This document shows, in pieces, positions 48,101-60,962 of a stretch of DNA of 64,000 bases. Every line of letters starts with the position of its first letter. Position 1 is the first letter of the stretch. A program made the position numbers and the translations under genes. The stretch comes from Polydactylus sextarius (lineage: Eukaryota; Chordata; Actinopteri; Polynemidae), in the NCBI GenBank assembly GCA_016801845.1, contig CM028931.1, positions 6,779,563-6,843,562 on the forward strand, given 5' to 3'. The notes under the pieces were generated by a model that was given only the letters and a program-made list of their open reading frames with translations, did not search any database and was not told the DNA's origin.

Positions 48101-49064
48101 TTCATTACTTAGCACACTTTGACCAAACTTGTCCGAGAGACAAAAGTTGGTGGAATCAGGACAAAGTAACCTAGTGCAGTGTCAAGAATCTGCCATGAGC
48201 ACTTTAAAAAAACATTCACAAAATACTCAAATGATCTCACTTTGCTCTCTGAAACATGTTCACAAATTTGAATTTTTACAACTTCAAATAATTTTTACAG
48301 GCCGCTGACCTGTAGAAATGGATAAAGGACAGTGGTAATGAAAGCTCGGAGCACTGTCAAATTTGTTGTTGCTGGCACCGGCTTTAGTGATGCAGGTTGC
48401 CTCACATCTGAGATTTTTATGATGGCCCTCGTCAGGGCGGTTCAGTCTTTCCTGGTGGCCACTGGCATGAAGCAATAAGATTGGCCCTCCTCAACCAGCA
48501 TAATTTGCTGGCTCCACAGTGACAGGCCAGTCTGGTCGCAGATCTTCTAGGCCTTCAGCTCTGCAGGCACTCTATGAACATGCACAACTTTAGTCTCGGT
48601 GACTTCCATGACTCTTGCACTGATCTCGCTCCACCTTTGGAAAACAAGGACACAGGGATCAGTTGTATTAGTCCTATTGTATATTGATAATCTAAGTAAG
48701 GCAGTAAGGCAGCCTCTTCACCACCTCAGCTCTGGTGGTGCTGGAGTTGAGCACGTCATATTTCTATAGTTGCCATAGCTTCCGCAGAAGAGAAGTTAGT
48801 TTAAAATGTGGCATTCATTCAATCATCCATACATGATGAATGTGTGAATATGCTGAGACATCCTAGATTCGTCCATAATAAATGAACGAATGATTCATTC
48901 ATTCATTATGAATGAATCTAGTCCAAATCCTGGCTTTTTTTCACAGAAAAGGATACGAGGAGGTGGAATTTGTTGTGACTGGTGTGAAGGACTGTTTTAA
49001 GTAGTGGGAACCTTGATGCAAGGTCTTTACCATTGAGACTGAGTACAGGTAGGAACCTGGACAC
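45175..49064. other. Non-coding stretch, several unassigned repeat-like segments
   Basis: No host gene is recognised. The stretch 45960-46440 has the look of an old DNA transposon end, with a TGATTGGGCCAAGTTTCGGC segment and a GCATCTTATGGTCGCA segment familiar from fish genomes, but I cannot bound it. The stretch 47460-47700 is rich in short inverted words around CCGATCGGATCCGG and also looks transposon-like. A short open stretch on the minus strand around 48284-48650 is broken by stops and unidentified. An imperfect palindrome occupies 48863-48921. Confidence 0.5.
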
Positions 49065-49220
49065 TACGCCAAGAGGGCCTTCGTCCACTGGTACTTCGAA
49101 GAGGGCATGGAAGAATAAGAGTTCTCAGAGGCCATAGAGAACATGGCTGCTTTGGAGAAGGATTATGAAGAGGTGGGAAGCGACAGCATTGGAGAGGAGG
49201 ATGATGGCGAAGAATACTAA
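49065..49220 (+). pseudogene. Alpha-tubulin C-terminal pseudogene fragment
   Basis: Fifty-two codons encode YAKRAFVHWY, then EEGMEE, an in-frame TAA (49116-49118) where alpha-tubulin has Gly, then EFSEAIENMAALEKDYEEV and a final acidic tail EEDDGEEY before TAA. This is the C-terminal end of alpha-tubulin, including the EEY terminus, the site of detyrosination in the functional protein. The upstream FARLDHKFDLM part is absent, so the copy is truncated at its 5' side. An AATAAA follows near 49246. It is probably a truncated retrocopy, though no poly(A) or target-site duplication is clear. Confidence 0.9.
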
Positions 49221-52200
49221 ACACACATAAAGTTGATTTTTATCTGAATAAATTAATGAAGAAACTGTTTGAAGCTGTGGCTTTTTGTGTGCTGACAAAC
49301 CAGGTGGTCAGCTGACCTTCACCATTTTTCTCCTGGTGAAGGTGAGAAATGACAAATAAGGAAGTAGATTAAATCATCATTGTGTTTTCAATCTGTCAGC
49401 TGAGTGATGGTTCTGAAGCTAATTCTGGAGCAGGGGCATGTGAATTTTCCTGGTGAATCCACTGAGACACTTATTTCTGGTTCAGGACTTCAGGACGAAC
49501 TGAGAAGGGACTGAGGGGCTTGTTCTTTTTTTTTATTTAAAGCTACTCCATGAATGGGAACACTGGAGATGAGGTCAGACTGGCAGCTGATCTTGGAGAT
49601 AAAGACATTTCTTGTCTCTACAGTGTGTTTGTACCAAGCCTTTTTAAGCCTTGACAATATTTATTTTATATCTTAGTGAACTGAAATTTAAAGTGTAAAA
49701 TTACTGGGGTCAGGATTTTAGAAAAAATGTATTCTTTATATATTCCTTTTAAATATCATTCATTTCATTTCCTCCTTTCTATTTAATAGTTTGCAATTGT
49801 GATTTTCTGTTTTTTTTATGCTGCTGCAATGGTGCAATTTCCCCACTGTGGTGACAAATAATGTCATTTTCATTGAATCAAGTAATCGATCCATCTGCCC
49901 AGAACTTATGTGATATACTGACTGCTCCTCTGATTTTTCTTCAGCAACAGATACAACAGAATCATTGAGGTGAACAAGCAGCCTGACATTAAATCAGAAT
50001 GTGAGGTGCAGTAGTCAGTGTGTTAATATTAGGTGTGTTGTCAAAGATTGTCATTGGCTCATGAGTTCATGAGCATACATGAGGCCATTGTGCATGCACA
50101 TGGATAGAATGTATGTCTTCTGTGTTCCATCAGTTTGGTAGAGGCTGCAGACAATTAAAGATACTCACTCATAATCCGAGAGTTATTTAGAGTAGTATTA
50201 GAGAGTGTCATTTGTACTGTTTGCTAACAGCTTTCAAACCTGGCCTGAAGAATCTGATCAAAACCCACTGGGTTTTAAGTACAATATATTAAAATACATC
50301 AGAGAATTGAGACTGAAGACTCTGACCAGGATGTGAATGCCTTTATACACTTTATTTCACTGTCACAACATTTTTTTTCTATAGTTTCTTTGTATTTGTG
50401 TTTTGTTTTGTGCATGTGGCACAAATATATGAAAGCATCCTGTCAACAGGATCTCAGCTCACTCGTTGTCGGACTCGTTGGCTGGGTACCTGGTATCAGA
50501 CAAAGCACCCCCTCAAAGTGTTTTCTGAACCATATCAGGTTGTGTTCATCAGCTGAAGTGAGATGGGACAGGCCAGGAGAGAGTTTCTGTCCTGCTGTCA
50601 ATCCTCTCTGAGGATGCACACAGCAACATCAGCCTGGGCCTGTACAAAAGCCGTCCTGCTTTGGATCCAGTGTCACTTCAATAGACAGACAGACTACGCC
50701 GGCAGCCAACTGTGACTGCTCCGGTTACGGCAGCTCTCACTGAATCATATCAACTTCATCTGATCTTTGTTATTAAACTGTCCACCACCAACCTTATACA
50801 CCTACCTCTCCTCCAGGGGGTCAAGTCTCTACACTAGCAGACACAAGATGAAATATTTCAGCAGACAAAGAAGGCTGGAATAAATCTTAACAAAACTTGT
50901 AAATGAACCTCTATGATTTTTTATTACATATTTAGAACCTTGTTGCAAAAAATCTGCATTATTCATACTGTTCTCACCGAGTGCACAAAGATGGCTGATT
51001 TTTCTCTACCAATACTAAAATATTTTATCACAAGCACTAGTGATTGTGCATTTAATGCAGACTGTAATCATCTGCATCAGGCTGTTGTTCAATCAGCTTG
51101 CATAATATTCCTGGGTAAAAGCACAGATGCTGCACAGTTACCAATGAGTTGACTGATGCCTTCATTAACTGGAGTATTTATATTAATTATTTATTCATAA
51201 TTGGAAAGACTGTTTTTAAGAAGATACCTTCTACTGGTGCCTCATTTTGAATTCATTACATTGAGGGCATGTTCTTGTGATGGCTGATGTTTTAGATGAT
51301 TACTGCAGACAAACTCATAGACACAGTACAAGCCTGTGCCCTGTGACTGAGATGTAGAATGTAGAAAGGGCTTTTAGATATTTTGGTTTGTTTTAAAGTT
51401 TTCTCAAAAATGTGGAGGCCAAGCCTTCTGGGTAAATTCAATCAAATGCATATTAGAAACAAGTTAAAGTTTTCTCAGCTTGCTGAATCAACAGTAAAGC
51501 AAACACACACAAACAGAGAGAGACAGGCATCAGACTAGAATGTTTTTCAGACCTTGTTTGATGCACTGTCATCTGAAATGTACAGCTGCAGCTGACAAAT
51601 TGCTCTCACAGAAAAGCAAGAAGTGACGGAAAAAATTCTCCAGTAAAAGCTGCTCATCACACTGACCTCAGCTAAATGCTGCACAGACAGCAGGATTTAG
51701 GAAATCTCCCCTTCAGTAATGCAGCAGAATTTGTGCTTAACCCAGCGTGCAGCACTGGAAATGTGTCACACTTGCAAAAAGCAAACCATCAGATCACTTA
51801 CACTCACTGTTGCTATTAAAAAAAATAGATAGATGATATTGTAAACTATATAAGGGACATATTCACATAGCATTAACCAAACAGGGTCATAAAAACATAT
51901 AATTACTTCACTTGCTGATTGAAATAACACATTAACATGAACATCACAGCATCTTTGAGCAAGAATTTACATTATGTTGTTTGGGTTTGCAACACAGTCG
52001 TGTGTAAGCACAGACACACTTGGCTAAAACTGGAAATAACACATTCAGTTTTGCTGGTCAATAGGTGCTGAGATAACCCAAGTCAGTTGTTAATTTCCTC
52101 CAGTTGTGCAGGATGCAGTGTAATAAATCCCAGTAGGGAAATAATTGAATGTCAGGATTAGTTAGTTAGTTAATAGAGATGTGTTACAACGTTACATGAA

Positions 52201-52330
52201 TGTGGGGATGTTAGTGGGAAATATATGCGTTACAAAACATCCTGTCTCAAAAGGATGCTGAAAAGTGAATTTGTGCATTTTTTTTTTTTTTTTTTTATCT
52301 TCACACTTATTATCAGGGTGCCGCAATAAC
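49221..52330. other. Non-coding stretch
   Basis: No gene is recognised. The stretch 50430-50900 is locally more GC-rich, with segments such as GGACAGGCCAGGAGAGAGTT and TACGCCGGCAGCC. It reads like the degraded 3' end of a retroelement or an old untranslated region, without enough signal to name it. A long T tract lies at about 52279-52297. Confidence 0.5.
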
Positions 52331-52690
52331 TGCTAAAATCTTACAATTAATCAAAAATGCTGCAGGAAATAGGAAAGATTTTATTTCTCCTATAGTAGCT
52401 TCTCTTCTTTGGCTGCCTGTAAGATACAGAATAGAATTCTTCACCTAACACCTTAACATGCAAGCAAAAATAATAACCCATCATATCTTAAAGAGTTCGT
52501 AGTTCCCTACTGTCTCAATACATCACTTTGATCACAAACTGCAGGTTTTCTTATGGTTCCTAGAGTTTTTAAGAGCAGAATGCGATATAGAGCCTTCAGT
52601 TATCAGGATCTACTCAACCTGTCTGCCTCAGCATACATATATTTTGTGATTGGGTGCTATACAATTCAAATAAAAAAAAAAAAAAAAAAC
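52331..52690 (+). mobile_element. L2-type LINE, end of ORF2 and 3' terminus
   Basis: The translation gives ISPIVASLLWLPVRYRIEF, then FLMVPRVFKSRMRYRAFSY, then a terminus near TTTGTGATTGGGTGCTATAC followed by AATTCAAATAAAA and an A tract. The block HI.PIL.SLHWLPV...R..F and the later P.V.....R.FSY are the conserved end of fish L2-like reverse transcriptase ORFs. The copy is frameshifted. Part of it parallels 61190-61380. Confidence 0.85.
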
Positions 52691-53755
52691 ACGTGGAAGA
52701 AATTAAGCCAATGGCCTCCAGGCACAAGACTACTCCATGACAATCAGCGTGTTTGATTTAGAATATGAAGAAAGCTCGTGCAGAATCTATGCATGCCAGC
52801 AGTCTTTACATAGAGGAGACTGTTCCACCTCACACTGACCGTTTACATTCTCATAACAGCTGCATCTTTTGCTAAATTGACACATTAGAATCATCAACCC
52901 TCACCCCTCCAACCAAATCACCACTGATTATATTTACATTTGAGGCTGTCATCTGATGAACACCTGAAATTTTAAAGCTAATGTTGTCTGTTGTCATCAC
53001 AGCATGAACTAAATGTTATGCTCTTCACCAACCACAAGCTCCACAGAGATGTTTCAAGAGGCCAACTGTTAATGCAGGTGGTATTTTATGAGCCAGATGG
53101 TGCTTCTCATTCTGGTTGCAATGTTTGTTATGTAATTGGTTGGGTTTCTAATCACCTGAGGCTTTTACACCTGTTGGCCTATTCACTGACTTTTTCTGTT
53201 GTTTCTATATTAGATACATTAGCAAGCATCTGCTCCTTTATGAAACAAGGCCTTTTCTCTCTTTGTCTCCCCACAGAAACTCGAGTGGCCATTGAGGGCT
53301 GGTTTGGCCTGTAATCAAATCATTTATCAGGTGCAGCCGTAAGTGTTAACAGCTCCCAGTTGCAATACACAAAAAACACAGCATGAACAGACAATTCCAT
53401 TTCCCATTGCTGAGATCAATCACAGCACCATTCTCAGTCCCAGTCAGTTAGATAGGCAAACACATTACATGCTGCAGCAACATCAACAGCTACGCTGGTC
53501 TCACATTAGCAAGTCATATCCAGTGACAAAAGGCTTCCTCTGATAATGAGATTAACTGAGTATTTACAGTTAATATTCACCTAATTCCTGTAGTTTCTTT
53601 ATTCTGTCCATATTTATAGCTTCTACCTCAATGGCAAAGATTTGGTTTCTTTTATTGTATCTCTAAAAACAGCAAATTGTATTTCACTTGTAAATTGTGT
53701 CAAATGTTTGAAGTGTTTCATGTAGTTTTTTTGACATTATAATCTAGAAAATTCC
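52691..53755. other. Non-coding stretch
   Basis: A 107-codon + strand frame at 52991-53314 has no recognisable domain and fits chance expectation. Nothing else is identified. Confidence 0.5.
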
Positions 53756-53980
53756 AGATCTACGGAATTGAACATGGGGTGGTGGCCGTGTCAGGGCTAC
53801 AGGGCTAGATTTACCAAGAGACAGAAATACAAAGCTTTGTGTCATCAGCAAAACTATGGAAATTTATGCTGTGTCCTCTGATGACATCACCAAGGGGCAA
53901 CATGTAAAGATTAAAAAGAATTGCACCTAATTCAAAGGTGAGTCTGCGCTATCCCCTATCGAGCCTTGGGGGACACAGTG
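53756..53980 (-). mobile_element. L2/Rex-type LINE reverse transcriptase fragment with catalytic FADD
   Basis: On the minus strand the sequence reads LFNLYMLPLGDVIRGHSINF, then HSFADDTKLCISV, matching the GS.LGP.LFN.YMLPLG..IR.H.I.FH.YADDTQLY.S block. The FADD codons are at 53841-53852 on the complementary strand. The upstream VPQGS block is frameshifted and partly deleted. The copy is a short inactive fragment in inverse orientation to the L2 piece at 52.3-52.7 kb. Confidence 0.85.
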
Positions 53981-56900
53981 TGTTTATATATTGTAAATGC
54001 AATAAAAATGGATATTGACCTTGAGCCAGAAGTTTTACAATGGTACAGTGACCTTTGCAATGTCAGTGTCTGTAGTTCTGGATTCATTGTACATCCTGAT
54101 GCACCTTACCTCAGTGATAGCTCCTGATACCAAGTGTATGATCCCACTACAAATCCTGCCTTTGGGTTAGCTCAAGTAAAATGCCCAAATGTTGACAGTA
54201 TGAGACAACAGAATATACACACGTTAAGTTTTAGTTATAGGTGCTAGATATATATGTCATAAATGAAATTGTTAAACGTTGAATAGTTTTCTTATATGAT
54301 GATTCATATGATGATTCATATGCCACATGTGCATATATTTGTTTGGAAGGTCAATAAATAGATTTCATTAGTATATGGGCAGAGCTGTGGTAATTCATCA
54401 TGTGTTGTCTAGACCATCTTAAGACTTGCTCCTTCCTCTGGATACAGCGAAAGTGAATAATGAAAGGCTTATAAATATTTTCCATCATCTCTGTGAAGAA
54501 TCTGGGCAGCAGGAGGCACTGGAAAATGGGTTTACCTGGATAATGCATGATAGATAAGACGGCTAGTTTTCTCCCAATCTGCTATAAGCTCTTAAGAGAG
54601 AAATCAGACTTTCCAAAGTCTGAGTCCATCCATCTCAAGGGCCAGGTGAGGAGAGATGGCCTGATGCTGCTTACCCCCTCACATCTTCTACACATGACTA
54701 ATAGTTATACAAAGAGGCAATCACAAAGTGTAATGAACTGCAAAAGAGTTAGACCAATACCCATATTGGCTTTTATCAGCTGGGTTTGTTGTGCACCTTA
54801 TTTCACTGCATAGTTAGATCATTAATCCTTGTATTAGTGTTATTAGTGTGGTGGTAATGTTGTTTTCCTGTGTTGCAGTATCCAGTCCCGATCGTTGTCT
54901 CAGCCTAGTTATTGCACCTACATCATACCTTCTATATACAAACACATATTATATTATATTATTGTTATACAACAATTGAAGTAATCACCCTCATTTAAAT
55001 GTACACTGTCTATGATCAGTTTGTTTACTAATGATGCAATTGATTTTTTTTTTTTTTTTCAAAACCCTTTCAACCATGGGTGTGTTAAGGAATATACAAA
55101 TTGGCTGTTCCCAGTAAGTTTCTCACTGGTGTCAGCCAACAGCAGAGCAACGGATGTCACTTATCTTTAGAAAAAAAAGGGTTGTAGGCAGAAGTAGACA
55201 AGCTATGGTATGTGATGGTACAGGATTTCCTCCACTCAGCAGTTTGTGAACATTTTGAAGTTATATCATATTTTTAAAAAGCAAGAGTATGAACATTTTA
55301 TGACATTCAAAGATAAAACCAGATATCAAGTTAAAATATGCTTTCAACATCACATTTTTTTATATTTTCAGGTGTATGCAGTTAAGATCAGGTGAGTGTG
55401 GAGGCCAGCTCATTATATTCAGTATTTTCAGTTTTCAGATAAAACGCTGTTAGAAATGCTGTTAAGACACAATGTTTACAATACATTTACTAAACTTTTT
55501 ACTAGTACACACATTTATGTGTTCAGACAACACCAGTATATGTGACTGTTTATTAATGCAGCATGAGTGTAGAAAACATGCACAGTTTGATACGTTGATT
55601 AAAAAGTTACTAACTGAATTCTGCTGATCTTTTAGTGAAGAACTCTGGTGGCACAAGCCTTTGATCCGAGTATGGTGTGACTTTGCCCAAGAGGAGAAAC
55701 AGGCATGGAAAAAAATCGAAATCATTAAATATTCATCTAGGCAGTTCTACACAGAGGCCAGAGTTCAGCATGCATTTCACAGGATCCTCGACGCTGACAC
55801 ATGATTATGTATCAGTACAATTTCTATTCGAAGATGAAAACAAAAAAAAAATATTCAAAAGAATTTCTGAACAGAGGTTTTGGAGCAGTAATGAAGGAGA
55901 GAAAAAAGAAGCGGCACCTCATTATAAACCTGGAGTGGCCCTGTATAGTATGGATATTGTCCCACAAATTAGATGACCCTGAGACATTTTACTACCTGCA
56001 CAGTGATAGACACAATTCAGGGAAAGGACTGGAGATGTCCGCTGTTTCATTAGATTCTAACAAACAATTGGTTGAATCTGATACTTTAGGCAAAAGATCA
56101 GATTACAGTCAACTGATTGAACATTGATTGTTTTCTGAGAAAGTTGGATTTTTCTTCATACAAAGTTCATATTCATGCACTGTGCATCCCTAAGCTCTGA
56201 CATACACAACTCTACAGAAAACCTGTAAGACACACTGTTAAATTAACTGTGTTTGACAAGTCACAAGTGATAAGTTCATTAACCAAAGAGCAAAACCGAG
56301 AATAATTGAGCTTCAGCCAAGCAACAACTGATAATTAAAGCATAACTTATCACCAGGCTGTGGGTGGGGGTTGTATCTGTAACCACGCCCTTAGTGCACA
56401 CTGCTGCAAAGTCATAAGTAATACCACTGGAAAAACAATACCTGGTTTGTGTTAAATCACTTCATAAAGTAACTTACTACATTTAAGTTACAGTGTAGCT
56501 TCAGATGCCAACACATCTCAGACAGGTTTGATGATGTGACTACAGCTGCTGTTGAAAAGCTTTTCGGTATCACTGCACAGTTGCCATTCTGTTTTCAATT
56601 TCTTGCAAGTCCCCCTATGTCATGTAGTCAAGAGTATTTGATAAATGGTTGTAATACAGTACAGTGCAATTTCAGCAGTGCATTTCTTTACAACTACACT
56701 ATGACTCATTCTGGCAGTACTATACAGAGATACAAGTTTAGTAATGTAAAGTATTGTTTTTATAGAGAATTGTTCAGAGTATTTAGGTTGAAGCGATGTG
56801 ACAGCACTGCTGTTTTCATAACAAAAAAGGAAATACACTTGCTGTGTTCATTGCCTATGATTTTGATGTGTAGGATACATGCTCTTTTTTGTACCATACA

Positions 56901-57749
56901 ACATCATATGCACGTGGTTCTCACTGTGTCCCTCACCACCATTACATACTGCAGACCAGCCAACCTTACAAATCCACCAACCCAGGACATCCTGGGGGAG
57001 ATTATGATAGGCTACTATATGGGTAGCTAATATTCCTGCATGCACAACACATTACATTATACATCATATATAGACATTAACATGCTATCAATATCATCTT
57101 TAAACAGGCCTGGAGCAATGACTGCCACACCATAGGATTTAAGATTATACTAAATAACATGAGTCAGGTAATTTCAGGTATTAAAAAGGGTGACGTGAGT
57201 AAGATTGCGTTAAATGCCTGTTGTGTCAGTTGCCATCACTTTGTTCGAGGCAATAGGCCTATTGTAGGTTATAGGCATCATTAACTGAGCTGGAATAACC
57301 TGTCACAGCTTCATTCAGCACATGATAGCAGGTCTGCATACTGGTATCTGGCTTCACACTCCATAAAGTTGTATAGTATATATATTGTTGAATAACACAT
57401 GGTAAATATGGAGAAATGGAAACATGCGACCATGTAGAGACAGAACATGACATGCTGTCATGTAAATCAGATAAATAATATGGTATAACATTGGTATGTG
57501 AAGCATGTTGAGGTAAACGATCTTTTGCGATCTTTTGAGAAAAAAAAAATAATCTGCTACCGCTAATTGTCTTAGCCTATGGCATTTTCCATTATGTGTT
57601 AGCATCAAGCGAGCGGACTACTCGCTAGTTTTCCACATTAAATGTTTAAAATGTTTGCATTACTGAAAAAACAGTGAGTGACAGAGAGAAACAGAGGTGT
57701 GGTAGGGAAACACTGGGTTACTTTTTCCAAACAGAATGTGGGAATTGTG
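53981..57749. other. Non-coding stretch
   Basis: No gene is recognised. It has a 12-base direct duplication ATGATTCATATG (about 54299-54323) and a T tract near 55043-55060. Open frames at 55677-55976 (+, 99 codons), 55801-56127 (+, 108 codons) and 56536-57030 (+, 164 codons) have no domain, signal or splice context that I recognise. Confidence 0.5.
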
Positions 57750-57835
57750 CACACAGGCTAAAGAATACCATTCAGTTGGTTGTGGTGTATGACCTCACCA
57801 TTGGATGGGACTAAATCTTACACAGTATGGCTTTG
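57750..57835 (+). repeat. Dispersed repeat, copy 2 (pair with 28815-28905)
   Basis: TAAAGAATACCATTCAGTTG, GTTGTGGTGTATGACCTCAC, CATTGGATGGGACTAAATCT and TACACAGTAT parallel the copy in the last zmat4 intron with scattered substitutions. Confidence 0.7.
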
Positions 57836-59229
57836 ATCTTTAATTTGGGTTTACTCTCTGGACCTCCCATTCTTGTTGTGGCTTGAGCAAGTTGGCTACA
57901 GAAACTCTGACCATTGTAACTTGAATTTAAAGTATTTGATTTACCTCAACACAATATACATCACAGCTTTTAATCTGCATCTTTGTATTAGATTACATGA
58001 AGCAAGTGACTGTGAAATGGGCTGCATGGAAAACTTCACTGCAGGCTATTTTACATCTGACCACATCCCACATGTTTTCAGTAATTAAGTATGAAACAAC
58101 AGGCACAAGCAGTAATCAGTTGGACAAAGTGGAGCAATAAGTAGATGTAGGACTTTGGAAAATGAAAAAGTAGATTTTTTTTTTTTTCAATTAGCAGCTA
58201 GCAGTTAGCACAACCAATGAACTCGCTTGTTTGTTTGTTTGTTTTTTTTTTTATTTTGTTTTTTTCTACCCCCACCTGGTTGATATATGTAAGGACATTT
58301 TCAAGAATTTCCTCACTCTCTACATCAAACTTAGAAGCAGCTTACAAACGCAAAAGTAATTATCAATTAATATGTTCTGTCTCAAGACACATCAAATCTG
58401 CCAGATGTGAGTAACAACAGATGATTGGACTGAAACATATTAAAAATTAAAGGCCAACTCAGTCTCATATCAGTCTGAATTAGTATCAGTGTCACTGACT
58501 GGAACTTTTACTGACCTTCATGGTGGTGATGAAGGAGGATCTTATCCTGTTAAAACTCCAGTGGTGCGTTGGATCTTGTTTTTCTGATAAGGTACCATGT
58601 CCATGACATCTTCCTGTTATAGAGGGATGAGAGTAAATGCTCCAGAGATATGCTAGTTCTATACTTTGTTCTGACTTGAATTATGAATTATTAACTGATT
58701 TAAAACAGTAATATATGTTTTCCAAATACATTAACCTTCCTTTATCCTGCTGAGCTGTGTAGAGCAGTTTTCCACTTCAAAGGAGATGAGAGTTCCTGTG
58801 GAGAGAGAACGAGACCTGATGAGTGACTGGCCTGAAAACACATACTGATCAAAAAAGGAAAACACGGTGGTGGTTGCATGAAGAATAAAACAGGCTGTTT
58901 TCCCAAGGCTCTGGGACATGACAGATGACTCATTAAATGCTTTTTGAAAAGAGTTTTCAGACTGAATAGGCTCAAACAAACACACACACAATACATGGTG
59001 TTACAGCTGGTAGTGGTAACAACGACGTAAGACTCACAGGCAGATTAAGGGAAGAGGACCAGATTTGCTGATTTGTCACAGAGCTGGTGATGGCTGATTC
59101 AAATACTGGGAGTATGGTAAGCAGCCATGAAAATGGAAAACAGAGAAGCCAGTAGATATAAAGAGGACACAATTACTCAAATCAAAGTCAAATTCAGGAT
59201 CAAACTCACATTCTCAAACTGCTGGAACA
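57836..59229. other. Non-coding stretch
   Basis: AT-rich, with a GTTT/T-rich tract near 58225-58266. No gene, RNA or named repeat is recognised. Confidence 0.5.
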
Positions 59230-59320
59230 GCATCAGATTGGAGTTCAGTATCTTGCCCAAGGACACTACACCATGCTGGCTAGAGAGCCAGGGCCCAAAC
59301 TACCAACCTTAAATTACTCT
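59230..59320 (+). repeat. Teleost dispersed repeat (CTTGCCCAAGGACAC type)
   Basis: GTTCAGTATCTTGCCCAAGG, ACACTACACCATGCTGG and GAGAGCCAGGGCCCAAACTA follow the same order as the copies near 34.7 and 35.0 kb. Confidence 0.6.
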
Positions 59321-60689
59321 GAGCCATAGCTGTGCAGGGACATCTAGTGGACAGATGGAAAGTGGCAGCTCTGTGGACAACCATGTTCTCCTGAACAAAT
59401 AAGAAAATAGTTCATTAGTGACCTTATTGCAGATCACAAATATATTCAATTACATCAAAGCTTGATTTGATATGATTGATTACAGTTTGTCCCATGTCTA
59501 AGATTTAAGAGAATGAGAATGTAACTGTCCTTGAGCAGAATGACCCTTGTACCCCTTCACTCAGAGATTTGTTCCAACTTACCCTTCGCCCATTTGCAAG
59601 ACCTCTCATTTGTGACTCTGCTGTGTAAGTCAAAGCTTTTTCTGTAGGGAAGCTTGTAAAAAGAACAGTCTGTTAAATTATTAAAAAACAAGCAGAGGTT
59701 GTAGAGCTTGGTAACAGGAGCATCGTCATGTGTGGATTAATCAGCTTCTGCAGACTCAGCAGAACCTTTGTAGAGGTTGGAAATGGGAAGTAGGAAGTAA
59801 ATAGAGACTGAGGGTGTTGACATTTTGCTCTCTATTACACTTTAATGAGTTAAAGGCTATGATGAGACAGTTTGCAGAAAAATGCCATAAAAGCAGCTTG
59901 AACTGCAGCTTTACAGAGGGGTTGAGCTTCTTTAAACTCAACCTGCTCACACGCAAAGGCTCTGTGGGAACTAATGCCAATGCATGAACAGCTAAGGCTT
60001 CTGCAGGCGTGTGACACAATACTGCAGATTTATTCTGCAATTAATCCACTTTTCCTATTATTTTAACATTCACCATTCCAGAACAGCAACAGTAAACCGG
60101 AAAAATCTGATTTCTTGAAAAACTACAAACTCACCAAATTTAGTTGAGGTCTCACAGTCCCTTATTTATCAACACATTAATATAACATATATTACCATCA
60201 CAATCAAGTCTTTAGGGTGAGTGTGAAGGTCAAATTTGTGATTAAACAAAATGGAATGGATGAAATGGAAATGGAAAACAGAGAAGACTGCACATGATCT
60301 ACACTATGATAATAATATATTCCAATATACTCGGTGCAGTTAATTAGATGAAGTTTCAGAAACACAAATTAAAAAGGTTTTTGGGTTTCAGATTTTAAAT
60401 TTTATTTTTAAAAAAAGATGATAGGGGGCAGATTAGGCTTTTTGCAACTTTGCCACCTTTAAAACCGATAAACTATTTAACAATAGATACTCAAAGATCT
60501 CCTCAAGTGTCAGATTACAGTTATATTGAGGGAAAAAGTGTCACATCACTGAGCTTTTCTCTCTGAGGTTTTCTCAACCATGATCTTTCCCTGGCCTAAA
60601 AGACCTCAGGGTTCTGTGTTAGGACCAATCATGGTCACCTTAAATTACTTTTTGCATACCAATGGAAATTAGTATCATGCTTCTGGTGC
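59321..60689. other. Non-coding stretch
   Basis: Nothing recognisable beyond AT-rich sequence. The ATGGAATGGATGAAATGGAAATGGAAAA segment near 60250 is a short imperfect ATGGA-type repeat. Confidence 0.5.
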
Positions 60690-60873
60690 ACTGGTGGTGA
60701 GTCTGGTTCTGCTGGAGGTTTCTTCCTGTTAAAAGGGAGTTTTTCCTCTCCATTGTTGCCAAGCGCTTGCTCATTGTGGAAATGTTGGGTTTCTCTATGT
60801 AAAGTGCTTTGAGATAAATGTTTTTATGACCTGGCGCTATATAAATAAAATAAATTGAATTGAATTGAATTGA
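60690..60873 (+). mobile_element. L2-type LINE 3' UTR and terminus
   Basis: GAGTCTGGTTCTGCTGGAGG, TTTCTTCCTGTTAAAAGGGA, GTTTTTCCTCTCC, AAGTGCTTTGAGATAAATG, and ATGACCTGGCGCTATATAAA followed by GAATT repeats form a well preserved 3' end. The terminus is nearly identical to the piece at 44628-44696 and related to 36552-36720. Confidence 0.9.
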
Positions 60874-60962
60874 ACAAATTGTTTGGTATGTTTGACCCAG
60901 TTGTACCCAGTTGATAAGCAAGGTGAAACTAATCAAGTCACCAAACTTAAAGGCTGTCTTAA

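Noticed and set aside
48284..48650. Broken minus-strand reading stretch that looked protein-like (VVHVHRVPAELK)
   Set aside because: It has several stops and no family I can name. I kept it only as an unassigned segment.
55677..56127. Two overlapping + strand frames (99 and 108 codons) with charged, Lys-rich translations
   Set aside because: Lys-rich content comes from A tracts. No homologous protein family is recognised and there is no convincing exon boundary.
56536..57030. 164-codon + strand open frame
   Set aside because: No domain, signal peptide pattern or splice context is recognised. In this much AT-rich sequence one frame of this length can arise by chance, and the opposite strand is partly open as well.
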